Assembly (NCBI RefSeq): GCF_021155765.1
Contig: NC_060112.1
Location: 8,618,001-8,682,000 of the forward strand
Reading direction: 5' to 3'
Length of the DNA stretch: 64,000 bases
DNA from: Diprion similis
Taxonomy: Eukaryota > Arthropoda > Insecta > Hymenoptera > Diprionidae
Shown here: positions 12,145 to 25,855 of the stretch, piece after piece
Layout: each line of letters opens with the position of its first letter
How positions within the stretch are numbered: the stretch's first letter is position 1
The notes under the pieces: generated by a model
Told to the model about the DNA's origin: nothing
What the model saw: the letters and a program-made list of their open reading frames with translations, nothing else
Databases searched by the model: none
Program-made: the position numbers and the translations under genes

Positions 12145-15100
12145 TTTATTTGATTTTAGTTTAACAGTTGATTTTTTTTCTTCTCAAAATACGATATGAC
12201 AACGAAATTTTATTCACTTTCGTCAATTCATCGATTTATTGTTCCTATTAGTGACAATTTGTACAAAAATAATTATCCATTATTAATTCTAATCCCTTTT
12301 TGTTCGTGTATTCAAAATTATTGAAAGTCTTAACAGTATTTATTTGATTTATTGCTCTTGAACGAAGTCCAGCTTCTTCCAGAGTTTTGAGTAGAGATAC
12401 ATTCTTTAGAATTTTTTTTTCTTAAAGTATTTTTAGATTGAAGTATATATTTTATTCCTCTTGATCGGCCCTGAAAACAATTAAAATATGAATAACTTTT
12501 ATTGTATATTTTTAAATTACTCATTACATTCTAGTAATTTATAATTAAATAAATCAAATCGAAATTCACTGCATGTAACATGTAATAAGAAATATGTAGG
12601 TAGTTACGTAAAATGCACATGTATATAAACCGCATGACAAAAAATGTGAAAAATCAAGGTTTTTCGAAACTTCAGCCTGCATTCTACAACAATATAATAG
12701 CTACATATCTATGTAATAAATATGTAATAATGTATAAACTATATAAGATTATGTGAAAGATGCGAAATCCAGGTTGTGAAACGATTTCTTCTATTACAGC
12801 CAACCATCGACGGACCTTAACATTTATAATTTTTTTTGGAATTTAGCCAAAATATTTTTCTGACCTATCTTCATTTTCAGGACTTCTATAAAGCAAAAAT
12901 ACTGAATGTTAGCCGAATGTCGGTCTATCAAGCTGTTGAAACTGTCCGTCAAAAACAGAACTCGATTCCCTCCGAAACGAGTGTAGAATAGAGATACAGA
13001 ATTTTCTGGATATTCTCGGATTCGAGACAAAACAGGAAACTTCCATTCTTGGTCTGATCTGACTTCCCGTTACACCAGAAGCATGCAAGTAACCGTAAGT
13101 CGGAACGAATCAAAAAGGGAAGGTTTCCGTCGTGAATGGAAATTCCAGATCTCTTTTTCAACCGTTTCGGAGATAGTTAGTTGAGGATAAAATACCTATA
13201 TTTTTATAGCATCATTCCCACGTTCAGTATCAAAGTTCCGATCCAATTTCCTGTTATTTGTTTTTACAGAAATTAATTTTTATCAATCGAATTTTGAAAA
13301 ACCCGGCGGGAAAAATTATGTTTCAACATTATCTCGACGCGTTAGACGACTTCACTCGCATCATCATCATAATGACTTTATAACGAACAGTAGTTACACC
13401 TAACCTCCTCGTAATAGTTATAACGTTACACCACACATCGCACTTTCAGCTGCGGCGGCATACAAGCTGCGTTTCCACGCTCCGTATCCGTACAAGTGAA
13501 AACTCTCGCTACTTCCTGTCGATTGTTGCGTGATCTTTTTCCTTTATTTTCCTACTTTTTTCCCCTTTGCGAATATACGTATAAAACACGTGTACAGAGT
13601 AGGGTGTACAAAAACGCACCAAACCTCACCAGTTAACAACGGATAATTCACCAAATTCCATTATTAAAATTTTCCATAAACACCGATCACAGAATCAACT
13701 GTTTTTGAGATCAAATCATTAGAATCTATTAGATTTTCAACGGTTTCAAAGCTGTTTAAAAAATAAAGGATCGATCGGGTGCCAAAATTTTCGTTTATGA
13801 TTACAGTATTTGCTATTTTTGTATTTTTAAATTGATAAAAAAAAATTGACTGAGTAACTCTCAGGACATGAAAATTTAAGAAAAACAATATGGACATACT
13901 TCGCGTTGAAGAACAGGTATTCAATTGCGTGAGTGAATTTTAATTTTTGAAAAAAAAGAACGAATTAACAATTTTTAGACTATTTCATCAAATATCTTGG
14001 ATCAAATCAGATTATTTTGGATATTTTTCAAATGTAATTACGGATTTTGATCCCGGTGTGCAGCGTAAGGATTAATAACCCTCAAAAGAATGTATAAGAT
14101 ATATACAACATGTTTAAATTTTTCTGAAATTAATCAGAAATTCTGAGACTGAGCAGCACGCGTACGAATCGCAGCTACCGTTGGTCAACCCCTCATCCCA
14201 ACTATCTTACGCATGACTAGCCAACAACGCATTCCTTAAGCTGATCGCCGTAACTCTTCGAACGCGTTGCGCAAGAGGCACGACACGCCGCAAGCACTCT
14301 GTGTACCGCACGCGTGCATAATTATTCACGAATACGGGTTACCAATACGTGCCTATAAGTGATATGCATATGCCAACGAGTGTACAGATACTCGCCGTTC
14401 GCTATGATAATTGCAAGCAATGTTGCAGTTGGACACTTTTTTGTGCACCGTAATGAGAATTGTAATTTTTTCAGGCACTTTGTGGGTGTTTTAAAAATCA
14501 AATGATTTAGTGAAAAATACGGTAGATTGTTAGAAATTCCATATCATTTCTCGACTTCACTTGTTAGATAAAAAAAAGATCAAAAAAATTTATACCATAA
14601 AGAAGCTTCGAAGAATAAAATCTTTATTCAAAAGTTGAGTTCATCGTTAAATACGCGTTCGAACATAAAACTGAAATAGGATCGAATTAGTTCTTTTTCT
14701 ATACGTTTTTCTCAGGACATTCGACGAGTTTGGCGCACTGAAGACATGCCATATACGACTAAGTAGGGTATAGAATTTCAGGAAACCTGTTCTGAGCTAA
14801 TTGTATATTGGCTGCCATCCGATTACGGGGATGTCACTCGAGTGGTGCGGCCCTATCTATAGGGGCGCACTGGTGCGGCCTCTCTTTCGCCATTTTTTTT
14901 TTTTTTTCTTTGTCTTTTATGGGATTTTATTTCTGCGGATCAGGTCGAGCCCTTTGTCCAATACACCGTACCGCATCGGTATAGTTCTGGAATTACAACC
15001 CGGAAAGTACAATGGGGATACACTCGAGGATCATTGTACGCGTGCTATTATGCGAATTAAAGATGGATGGGATCTACAGTCCGAATAGAATTTTTGAAAA

Positions 15101-15322
15101 ACATGTTTGAGATTATTAAACTTTCGTGTTTCAAATACTATTCTAATGTTTTTGTCTTATTCTGTTCACCATAGAGATTCACACGGATCTTCCAACAAAG
15201 TTATGAATAGTTATGATCAGAGGGAATGACGAAAGGTTTATGTAAATATAGTACAACAATAGCATTTGGACGTTATGACTATATCATGTAAAATTTCTAC
15301 ATGTTTAATGAACATTAACGAG

Positions 15323-15555
15323 GTTAAAAACGTTAGAATCGGATCAGAGATACCAAAATTTGATCATTTTCAACGTTCAAATTTTATAAAACCTTTTCCC
15401 GCATTATTCATATCTTGCTTGTGTTATTAAAATTTGTAAAGAGGCATTTTTTACAAATTTATTCATTGGTTTTAACCGCCATTGGCACAAATAACATTGC
15501 TAGACATTTTGTAAACGGTTTTTCTCTTTTGTTAACTTTTGAGTCAGACTGTGGC
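15323..15555 (+). repeat. Dispersed repeat, copy 2
   Basis: Collinear partner of 7481-7700, sharing AACGTTAGAATCGGATCAGA, CTTGTGTTATT, CAAATAACATTG and the distal GACTGTG block. Confidence 0.7.
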
Positions 15556-15767
15556 TTCCATTCATCCTTAAAGAGGGGTTTTCAAAGGAGCGTATTTTTA
15601 TTGCTGATCAGCACTTGACCATTTTTTGCACCTTGTACTTTGAACCCCGTTTATCAAGATTACTACTCCCCCCTCCCCTCCCCCCCTCTCCGTTTTACCA
15701 CACCAACCGCCATTTTTGAAGCAAACATTGAAAATTCGCACCACCTGTGCGCAGCCTAGATCGGGTG

Positions 15768-15955
15768 ATGAGCGATTTCACGTAAATTCAAAATGCTTAT
15801 AAGTGATTTTAACTGATTTCAAGTTATTTCAAAGTGTACTGTGATTTTAACAACTGATTGTGCGATTTTAATCGATTTCATGTGATGTCTCGCGATTAGA
15901 CTAACTGATTTAACGCAATTTCACACGTGTACAAAGTTTTTCAAAGTGATTTGCG
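15768..15955. repeat. Degenerate GATTTTAACTGATTT-type tandem repeat
   Basis: The words GTGATTTTAA, CTGATTTCA, CGATTTTAATCGATTTCA and CTGATTTAA recur every 15-25 bases, giving a loosely periodic, decayed tandem array without an open frame. Confidence 0.55.
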
Positions 15956-18075
15956 TTTTCAACAAGTGAATATCCTCTCGCTAATTTACTACTGAAATAG
16001 GAGTATTTTTGGATGTATCATCTCGAAAGCTGAGCATTGCAACATCTTATCTCAAATCAACATTTCATCCAGATTACGGTAGCGAAGAAAAAGCATGAAA
16101 TGAGGTGGTTCGAAAGTCTAGAAATGGTTATCGAATGTGTTGAGATATATACAACGTGTGAGACGAGTGTTTGAAACTGACCAATGATTATTCTCGTAGG
16201 GGTACCTTATTGGCTGAAAACCGAGACTAAACTCGTGAGGAATAATACAGTCGTACAATAGAAAGACGAGTCTACATCCTTGCTTATATGTAAACACCTA
16301 GAGTGATGATCTGATTGTGAGCTGGACGTGCGAAACCATAACTGTGTGCTTCGCACGAACAAGCGTTACACATAGAACTATCTACTGACCTTTGAAATTA
16401 GCTTTTTTTTTCATTTCTAAACAACCACGAGTTTCCCAGGAACAAAAAATAATACAAAATCGCATCCTGACGTTATACATGGATTTTATCAACTTCGAGT
16501 TACAAAATTTGTATTGCAAATAGTGAAACGACGTTCTTATTATACCTGCGATAAATCAGCGCACGATGTTATTCTGACGGTAAATAAACGGCGATTGTAA
16601 AAAGTGCCACAAGCAGCTGCGGAGTTACTTGATGCGTGTCATGCGGGGCTGACCAGCTATGTACGATTGAAATAAACGGACTAGCTTGGTCATGAAGCTA
16701 TTCAGTAATGTCATAAGGTTGTACACAACCGCGTTGCTCGCTCGAAATAACCATCGGTAAAGTGTAACAACGGATATAACTTGCATTGTTCTAATGTATG
16801 TACATACGGATGTTGCTACATGAGTGTATCCCTTAACATATACGAATACATACGTTGATACGTGTTATCCGCATTTACAGCCGCAAATGAATTTGTTTCC
16901 GAGTCGAATAGATTTTTCTAGACAAATAATAAGGCCAACATAATGAGTATTTGAAAAAAATTATTCACATTTTGATAGTTTGAGTGAAATAAATAAATCC
17001 TAGAGATCAGTCGTCAGACCATTTACGAATAATAAATATTGACCAAAACTTTGATTACTGAAAATGCATATAAATTTTTAGGCCAGTTCGATTCTACGAG
17101 ATAATGCGATTTAAATTGATTTACATTATTGCTTTTTGAATACCTTCACGAACAGTCTCGAATAATCAATGGAAGATTTTATGAATTATATAATATCGCA
17201 CTAATTTAAACTTGATCTTACAACTAAACTAGTACCAAACGTCAATAAATGCTCGATTCCTGCTATCGAACGGCCCCTCACTTGTCCTAACCACGAGATT
17301 ATAGTATTCTAAGTGATACAGTAAAATCATGACGTTGAAGATCGCAACGTAAATATAAGCGTGCATCGTTAGGAAAAATCGTTATTTTACCATTTTAGTG
17401 TTTGCCTGAAAATCGATCACATCAAGCACACGTATGCCTACGTTGTACCAAAGTCTTCTTCATCCAAGTCAATCCGACATTGGAAACCGGTAAAATTTTC
17501 CTCTCAATTTTTCGCCAGGTTTACGTCACCAACTTCAACCTCTTAAAAAAAAAATAGCGAAAAACTGATATAGATACTTACTTGTTTATGGATGTAGGAC
17601 TACGTCGAGTAAAACCGATCACAACACAAACAATTCTCATCCCACTTGCAGATGCACTGCGCATACCGCACATGCAGAGTAATACAAACTGTTTAACACA
17701 AAGTTTAATAAAAACACAAGCGCGAGGTTTACGGTGAGCGAGAAACACCGCGACTGACAAATATCATCGATCGCGGGTTGAGGACATAGATTTAAACCAT
17801 GGAACATCCGCACAACAGGACGCCACTCGAAACCCACGTGGTCCTCGTAACGTCGCGTCGGGTCGATCCGGAACAGCGGATGGAACGATACTGACTGAAC
17901 GAGACACTGATTGGAGCGGCGAGTCGAACGCGAACGCACGCGTTCCATTCGATTTACGCCAGTAGGTATAGCGAGTAGGTATACAAATATAAGAAGGTGA
18001 GATCGCGGGGTGTGAGAATAGACGAAGGATTAGCAGGTGTAGGAGTATAGGCAAGGTATGTATCTGGTAGGTGTA

Positions 18076-18111
18076 GGTATAGGTATAGGTATAGGTATAG
18101 GTATAGGTATA
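18076..18111. repeat. (GGTATA)6 tandem repeat
   Basis: Six exact copies of GGTATA, preceded by one variant copy (GGTGTA). Confidence 0.97.
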
Positions 18112-18274
18112 GGGCATGGGAGCTGGGAGAGTGCGAAAGGAGGCTGCAGCCGGTCTGGGGGAACCGTAGGTATGTACTTAAAAGCATTCTCGGTAATTCT
18201 GCTCGAGCAGCGAGGACTTATTGCGATTCGGACTGCCGGAGGTAAACAAGAAACTCGGACGATTCTACGGAGAG

Positions 18275-18299
18275 GAGGGAGGGAGGGAGGGAGGGAGGG
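18275..18299. repeat. GGGA purine repeat
   Basis: A run of about five GGGA units on the plus strand. The G-tracts give it quadruplex potential. Confidence 0.9.
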
Positions 18300-19305
18300 T
18301 CGACCTTGCGAGGAATGGAGTGCGGACCGTGAGGTCGGTGTGCTCCCCAAGTTTCGACGAATCTTTTGTGAGAAAAAGGCCCGTGAAAGAACGGCCAAAC
18401 GAGAACGAAAGAACGGTTGGCTATACTTGCAGGTGTCGAGCGAACACGAGGAAATGAAGTTATTTGAATTCGTTGAGTCTTGGAACTCACGATCAGGTGA
18501 ATTTGTTGTTTTTATGCATTGAAGACACGCAAATTTACGTGAATTCACTTAAAGTGACTTCGAGTCTTTGCCATCGACATGATGTGTTTTGTATTCATAG
18601 TTTTTAAGTCAGGCTCGCTCGATCCTGAAATGGACTTCGGCATGTCTATGGAATTGGTTCGGCATGACACTTTTTAATATTCTTGAAAAGGTTTCTACAT
18701 ACTTTGGCTCAGCATGGTCGGATGGATATTCCAATGCTTTCTCATCCCATCGTCATTTCGAAGATTCAATCGATGATGAAGGATTTTGAGAATTGATGGA
18801 ATGAAATGACAGTACAGTTGGGCAAGGGTTAGCTGATTTAATCCATTTTTTAAGAGAATTCTATAGGAACTGTTTTTAATTTTGGTTTGAAATAAAAAGT
18901 TTCATTATTACCAAAGTCTTTGATTATTCCGAATCTCTGATTTTTGCATTGTAGCGGCACTCATTGATGAGTATCGGTAAAGCATGTAATTTATAGTGTA
19001 ATTTTTATGCGCTGTAATACTTGCACCAATTTGCACTTTGCAGTTCTTTCGAGAGATCGATTACGAAATTGGATTCATTACTTTCGTGTATAATTCATGT
19101 ACATACACGGTTTCACTCATCGTAAACTGACTGATGACAAGTGCAGTTGGAGGTGCTTCTGCCGTATAAGATAAAGTGACCTCAAATTCTTTCGGAACCC
19201 GCTTTTAACAAAAATCGCTCCTTTTTCTAAAATTTCGTTCATGAGATAGCATAAACATCTAAATACAAGTTTCAGGTTTCTTCTTGGTATTCCTTTTCGG
19301 TCTCA

Positions 19306-19328
19306 CTTTTTTACGTGACGTAAAAAAG
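19306..19328. repeat. Palindrome with bZIP-like core
   Basis: CTTTTTTACGT and ACGTAAAAAAG are perfect inverted arms of 11 bases around a single G. The centre contains ACGTG and TGACGTAA, which resemble bZIP-type binding sites. No gene is nearby to assign a role. Confidence 0.6.
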
Positions 19329-21180
19329 GGCACATTTTTTACGAACAGTATTAATATAACAAGGGTATTGTACGAAACGAACTGTAGGATTTGGATCTGA
19401 CAACCTATATTTTCAATCACTCGCGAATATAGAGGGCGTTACATGCCAATTCGACCTGCAATTGACCCTGGTCACTATTGATTTCGCTTTTTTTTCTTTA
19501 TCTTTCAGTAGTGTGCTTAGTGTCAGAAATACATTTAAGGCGAATGTGTCGTGCGTCAATGTACGACTTACTTTTCACCAAAGTATTGAACTTGAGAAAG
19601 TTATGAGTATGCTGAATCGAAGAGAAAAGTATCGTGTTCGTAGAATAAAAACAAAATCATTCTGATGTGGAAAAATAACGGAAGACCGTTAGAATAAATG
19701 AAACGAATCGTCTGAAAATCATCACCTTTTTGCAAATCTATCGGAAATTAATACCGTGCTAAACACGAAGAAAGAATGAAGATGTTAAATCATGATGACA
19801 TTTTTATCACATCGTACAACGAAATAAGTTTACGGTAGTGATTTTATTAATGTGATCCCGTACTCGAGTGGATTCGACGATTTCTGTATTAGGCTTGAAG
19901 GGAGCGAAAAATGCAAGTTCCCGTCACCACCCAACAATTTAGTCATTGCAGAATGGCGCTTGTAACGTATATTGATAAGAATCTGCAAATATTTGCCCTT
20001 TTGCATAACCTTACCAATAGAGCAAGCAAGTTCTTTTTAAATTTTGATTGATTTTTACAGTAAGCTCTACTGCGTTGGTTTTAAATAGTCGAATGTCAGA
20101 AGAAAAATCTATTTTATTACTCCGTTCGAGCGTCATCCGAAAACTTGTTTCATGCCATTAAATCGGTTGAAAACGAATACAGCGTCCCCTTAATTCTGTA
20201 ACAACCACGATACCGGCTGGGATAACATGATGCATATCCATCGTTTCGCTGAAAACATACCGGTAGTGTTCTTTTTACCATCAGTCGATCGGCACAGCTA
20301 TCGGTAAGTCGATCGACGACGTAATCTTTATTCTTCGCACTGCAGCCACCACAGGAGGCTCTACTTGTCGCAGTGTTTACAAACCAGTGCCCGTTGCATA
20401 TAGAATTTGAATCTTCAAATCCCAACCAACCGGGTGTCGAGCAACAGGTTGCAGTAACCGTTCAGTAGCTAATCAAACCTCCGTTACACCCTTCGCATAC
20501 CACGACGTACCGAGTAATGCGAATGCGCCTTTACATATTTCCGAAAAACGATTAAATATATATATATATAACTATTATCAAAGTACACAGGCTTTGTTGC
20601 ATAGAAAAAAATATGATGGCAAATGGGCGTAACTGCAGTAGATATACAGATGCGTCAACTACAACGAATTGCAAAGCTATGTGTTCTGTGGCGAGTAAAA
20701 TTATCAATCGGACGTTTTAATGCAAGAGAGAAACAAGAGATCAGACAAAAACACGGAAATACATTAGATGATCGTATGAACTTCACAAAAAAAAAAAAAG
20801 AAAAAAAAAACACCCCAAAGTCGTCCGTCATACCAATAGTTCGTGACTTTTCAGCCAACTGACGATCGAGGTAGACGCGAAGAAATGTAGACAAATTTAA
20901 CTCAAACATTGACTTACCGCTTGGCTTTTTGCACTCCTCAGCGTCTCACGTCTTCGCACTTTGCACTGGTAATCACTTAGCCCTCTGAGATATGTATTCT
21001 CCTTGTCGTAAGCGCTTATAATCGGCTTACGCGAAGCGTTTACAACTTTCTTACGCGGCGCCATATTGGGGTGTTCGTTTCATGTATACTTTAACCCATG
21101 AAGTAAATACTCCCGACAGCGCACGCCGCACTACCTTATCCACTAACATTGTGGCGGAGAGCCCGAGTAGCTAGACGAAG

Positions 21181-21323
21181 ACGAATAGCGCAAAGAGCTT
21201 AGAGTGACAGAGAGCGGAGACCCCATAAGAGCATGCTGTAGTCAGTCTTTACCGACCGTGTAACGTGTCATCTATTCGAACTATTGCCAAGCCTGTGCAT
21301 CACTGATGTGAAAATGCCATAGT
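21181..21323 (+). repeat. Dispersed repeat family 2, copy 2
   Basis: Collinear partner of 8867-9035. The clearest shared core is GTCTTTACCGACCG. A short inverted pair, CGTAAGC ... GCTTACG, lies just upstream at 21007-21031. Confidence 0.6.
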
Positions 21324-23894
21324 CAGCGCAACTTTACATACGTAACCGAATGCATCTACCTGAAAATGTTTTGCTTTATGCAACAATATTGCCAAGAAAT
21401 GTATTGCCAGCAATACATCACTGACCATCGATCAAACATCGTCCTCACTCTTACCGACCGCATGATTTCTGTGTTGTAAACATTATTTGGAACACTACTA
21501 TCCAAATAAGAAAGAGTGAAATGGATTTGAAAAGTAATAAAGGGTAAAACGAAATGTCACAGCACCCTTTTCAATGCAATGTTCATACTATGGGCAAAGT
21601 AAACAAGGATTATTCTTCATTCTCTTTTTGTTATATCCCATCACGTTAAGTGCCGGATACTACGATTTGTATGAGAAAAATGTATTCAATTAAATAACAT
21701 AGAAAGGTACCTAGATAAACCGAATGGTTAAATATTATTATAAGTAAAAACTTCAAGTGACAAATTTCTGATAAAAGTACCCTATTAGAGTTGTTACAAA
21801 TTCTTACTTTCTTTTAATGGATATGCTGCGTTATCTGCATCCAGACGAGTATAGGGTGTCTTGTTTTCACGTAATCTACTGAAATCTCTCGGTACTACAG
21901 CATATACCTGTAATGGTAATGACGTTTAAATCGTTAAAAAGAACAATTTCATATCCCAGCCCCAGTGCAGAGGCCTGCAATTGTTCGTAGTCCAGTTTAG
22001 ACAGTTCCTGAAATTGGCTTGATTCTCATTTCTCGAATCGTTTTGCAATACACCCTGAGGAGATGGGCGCGGTTCAACGTAGCAATTTATACAAACGTAG
22101 GGAGAAGAGATGTCTAAAATTTTACTTTCACTCTCGCAGATAAGCCACCGGCAGGCTCAGCGAATGGGCCCTGGTAAGCCTAGCAAATATAATACATAGC
22201 AATAAATATTCATGAAACCGGATCAATTTCTGTCCGCACCAGCTGATCATTCATCGCTTTTCAAATAATACGAAATAAATAAATCATCTCGAATCCTCGA
22301 TTTAAAATCAATGCCCATTCGCATTGACTTCCCACTACTTGGTATTCCATTCGGAAGGCACGATTAGCAAAAAAAAAAAAAATTCCAGGCGTGAGACTAA
22401 ACATACAGTTGCATTTTATACGTTATAAATGCCGTCGATTTCTGAACATCGGATCGAGAATCTACTTCAGATTTCGATCCAAAATGACGGCATTCAAATG
22501 ACATACAATACAGATCGCCCGGTCCTTCATTTCGCAACTTTACCTAACTGGCCTCGTTAAGAGCAGCCTGCTGTTCTCATCAATTTCGATTCATCCGACT
22601 TTCGCCCTTGGAACACAGGATAATTGGACCTTAGCACTTATCCGCAAGGATAGATGAAAATAATGTTTATCGTGCTAGATACAATAATACTCAACAGTAA
22701 ATCAGTAAATTGCAAAACTATATATCTGCACTAATCTGCCAGAAGATATTCTGTATAAACTCTTAACATCTTCTCACCAAGAATGTGTAGTGGTTTGATT
22801 TTCGACAGCTTACATCAATTCACATGCACAGACAGCTACTGTTGAATGAATCCTCTTCACTTTCATTCATAAAAGATTCACCCTCCGCTTGACGCTCACG
22901 CACCTACGAGCGGCTTTCTGGTGAATGATGATTACACGCAACCATATTTCATGAGATTCTTGAAAAAAGTCAATAATCGAATTCTGTTATCATTTTCTAG
23001 TTTCTCTAGATGTCCCTCCCTTCCCCCCCCCTCCCCTTCACGCCCTTCTTTTTGTTTAACATAAATCGTACAAATAAAACTGCACATAATGGGTGACCAT
23101 TTATTCGTCGTACCGCTTGACATATTACGTCATCCGTGAGAACGTCGGTACTATTCCCTACCCTGTGCGCCGTCAGGATGAAATGTCAGGTACAAGTCAC
23201 TGCCCTATTTTACTTACACATATGCGATATTACGTATGTAAACGAACGAGTCCAAAAGTTACGGGCGGCGGTCTCGACGGGTGTTACGTAAAGGTAACTT
23301 ACCAATGTACATATACATATACATATAATATAGAATAAATGTATCTTTTCGTTTAGTTACGTTTCTATAGTACAACTGACTGTTAAGAAACCAGCTGGTG
23401 TTAGTTGACGAACACTAAGGAAGCGACTACGAGAATTTTATTGATCTTATGGAATGATTGATTAATATTTTTAGCATACACTAAATATGATTGATTGACT
23501 AATTCCAAGTGCACAACGTGCCTATACCATTTTATCCTGGGTACGTGTCAAAAACAAAACTTATCAAGAGACTCGGTAGAGTCTCCCATCAAGTACCTAT
23601 AGTGGAAAAAATAATACTGATTATTGATGCATATTAAGGAAATAGCGCGAAACCATTGAGAGGTTTTCGTGAAACGTATGATTCGTTTTTTGGACCGATG
23701 TTATTGTGAAAATCAGAAAATATGTTTACTTTGTGAAAAATTGTAGAGGTTCAATTAATTAAGTCTCACACCAATTCAATCGGGGCATGAAAAGCCAAGA
23801 TGTGTTTATCTAAAATTTCAGATTCCCGGTTTCACTTTTCTCTTATTGACGGCACTTACTATGAAAATATCACGAAAAATGCCATTCAATTCCT

Positions 23895-24020
23895 TACGGA
23901 AAAAGAAAACCCAACTTGGGTGTAAATTCGCACTCCGAACTCATAAACAATTCTAAATTCCTATAGCAAAAAAGTTAAGGGTGCAAATTTACACCCAAGT
24001 TGAAATTTTTTTTCGTGAAT
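23895..24020. repeat. Foldback (hairpin) element
   Basis: An arm at 23912-23935 (core AACTTGGGTGTAAATT) is mirrored at 23979-24002 (core AATTTACACCCAAGTT), with a spacer of about 43 bases. Outside the core, weaker pairing continues through A-rich and T-rich flanks (ACGGAAAAAG against TTTTTTTTCGTG), so arms of roughly 40 bases are possible. It fits a small foldback transposon; a structured RNA is a less likely alternative. Confidence 0.7.
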
Positions 24021-25742
24021 GATCACATGGCAACTAATATGTTTTTATAACCTAACTACGTATGAATTAATTACTGGTCTACCACGTGTGCCTATCGAAA
24101 CATTTTGTGTCCCATTTCCTCTGTCTTATTTTGCAATTTCCACGACGTAGGGAACAAAATATCCAAAACAAGCTTCAAGGGTGAAAGCTGATTCTGTTGA
24201 TAAATCGGAGTCAACGCAAAGAAGGATCTGAAGAGTTTTGGTTTTAATTTGAAAGTCGCATTTCCATTTACGACACAGCTGCGCGTATCACTTGCAGCTC
24301 ATTGTATTTACAATGTATTTGTCATTGTACATTACAAGAGAGAATAAGATTCGTATCTTTAATTGGGTATCTGTTGTCTTTAAATTTTTCGAGTCCGATG
24401 AAGAAAGATACAATACATGCAGTCCTCGACGTTTATTGTCACCCTGCGGTGTCTGCTGCAACGCAATTTCGTAACATGCATCTCGTAATATCTTATCTCA
24501 AGTCCGAGAAACTGCAACTGATCGTTCGTGGCCTAATTTCTACGCATTGCCTATAACGAGCAGCCACTGTAGGTATAGGGCGTGTACTTTCTCGTAGTCC
24601 TGAGGATAATATTACAATTTCTTTGATCTTGACTTGTCACAATTGGAAATCGATATTACGGCTCGAAGATATTGGGCAGTTTCAATTAATCATATCGACG
24701 TGACTCTAGATGATCCTTAATTAGAAAACAAATGTGATTGATAACCGGTAAGCATGTCGAAGCAGAACAAATTCCACCGCAACCTGCACTTTGACTCTGA
24801 ATTTACTAATTGTAAGCTGTTGTAAGTCCTCGGGAACCGCCAAAGAGTGGACAATAGCCTAAGGCAGGGGCCATTCCAGTTGACGTTGCGCAATAGCCAT
24901 GCCTAGTCTTGGTGTGGAAATTTTGATTCGATTTTTTCTTAAACCCAATCGCAACGAACGGCAGAAAGTTAAATAACAGCCGCCGCGTGACGGTACTTAC
25001 GTGGTTACATATGACAAACTGCTCAAAGCATCGGTGATCCTCTGAAGCTCATTCGACTTATTGTTAGTGATTTTTGTATGTGTATCCAGGGCGTTCTACA
25101 CACCCATTTTTGACATTATACCGGGGAAAAAAGTCGAAGACAACACTTTCTTATCATCCGCGTGGCCTCAGGCTTCTGTGCTAAGGCTTGGTTAGCCCAC
25201 GTGTGCTAGATTCTGAGATGAAAGTGATGATTAACAAATTAATTAACTTCCCTTGGCATTGTCTCAACAACATTTTGCAACTCGCACGACACATGTACAA
25301 TCTCTGTATTAACATGATATAACAATGTAACGACGTGTATGTATGTACATACATGTATTCTCTACATCCAAAGATATGTATAGTAGGCTGATCGCAGCAG
25401 CCTTCCGAACGGTCTGTACAATTAGCGTAGGGATATTAATGATGCGATTACATTTATGATTGAAGCAATTTCGTTATTCGAATCGCGAACTTTTTGTATC
25501 CGCAACGATAAAATAGCTCACATTATAATTACGCGTTGACAGTAATTAGAATTTAGAAAGTTATTATTCATTTTGTTTTCAATCTCACTTACGCATACAG
25601 ACACGATATATTGGCCAATTTATACGGTCCAAACCTTGTTTTGATATTCGCCGTCGTGCTGCGGCACGAGAAAAAAAGAGGGGAACTCCAAGGAAGATAG
25701 GACGACGGCAAGGGAGAGGGAAGAGAAGAAAGCTTGGCCGGA

Positions 25743-25750
25743 TATAAAAG
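25743..25750 (+). promoter_or_regulatory. TATA box of first retinin-like gene
   Basis: TATAAAAG sits about 106 bases upstream of the ATG at 25856. That spacing leaves a 5' UTR of about 75-80 bases. Confidence 0.8.
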
Positions 25751-25855
25751 CACACTCAATGAAACCAGCCACCAGTTGATCTATCTACTCTAATTCTTCC
25801 TCTTCTACATCTCTATCTTCGCTCCGTGTATAGTCTTACCTTCGATCGTTCCGCA

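Larger units (their letters stand above)
12145..25742. other. Spacer, no supported gene
   Basis: No coding region could be supported across this 13.6 kb. There are GC-richer patches near 13440-13510, 14150-14330, 17580-18480 and 21100-21250. These could be promoters or 5' exons, for example of the minus-strand exon at 11-12 kb, but no transcript start, splice pair or protein could be confirmed. Repeats, a palindrome and a foldback within it are listed separately. Confidence 0.6.

Noticed and set aside
17637-18548. Overlapping frames in the GC-richer 17.6-18.5 kb patch
   Set aside because: Content is dominated by the GGTATA and GGGA repeats, with no frame continuous through both sides. It may be a promoter or 5' UTR but is not coding as far as can be seen.
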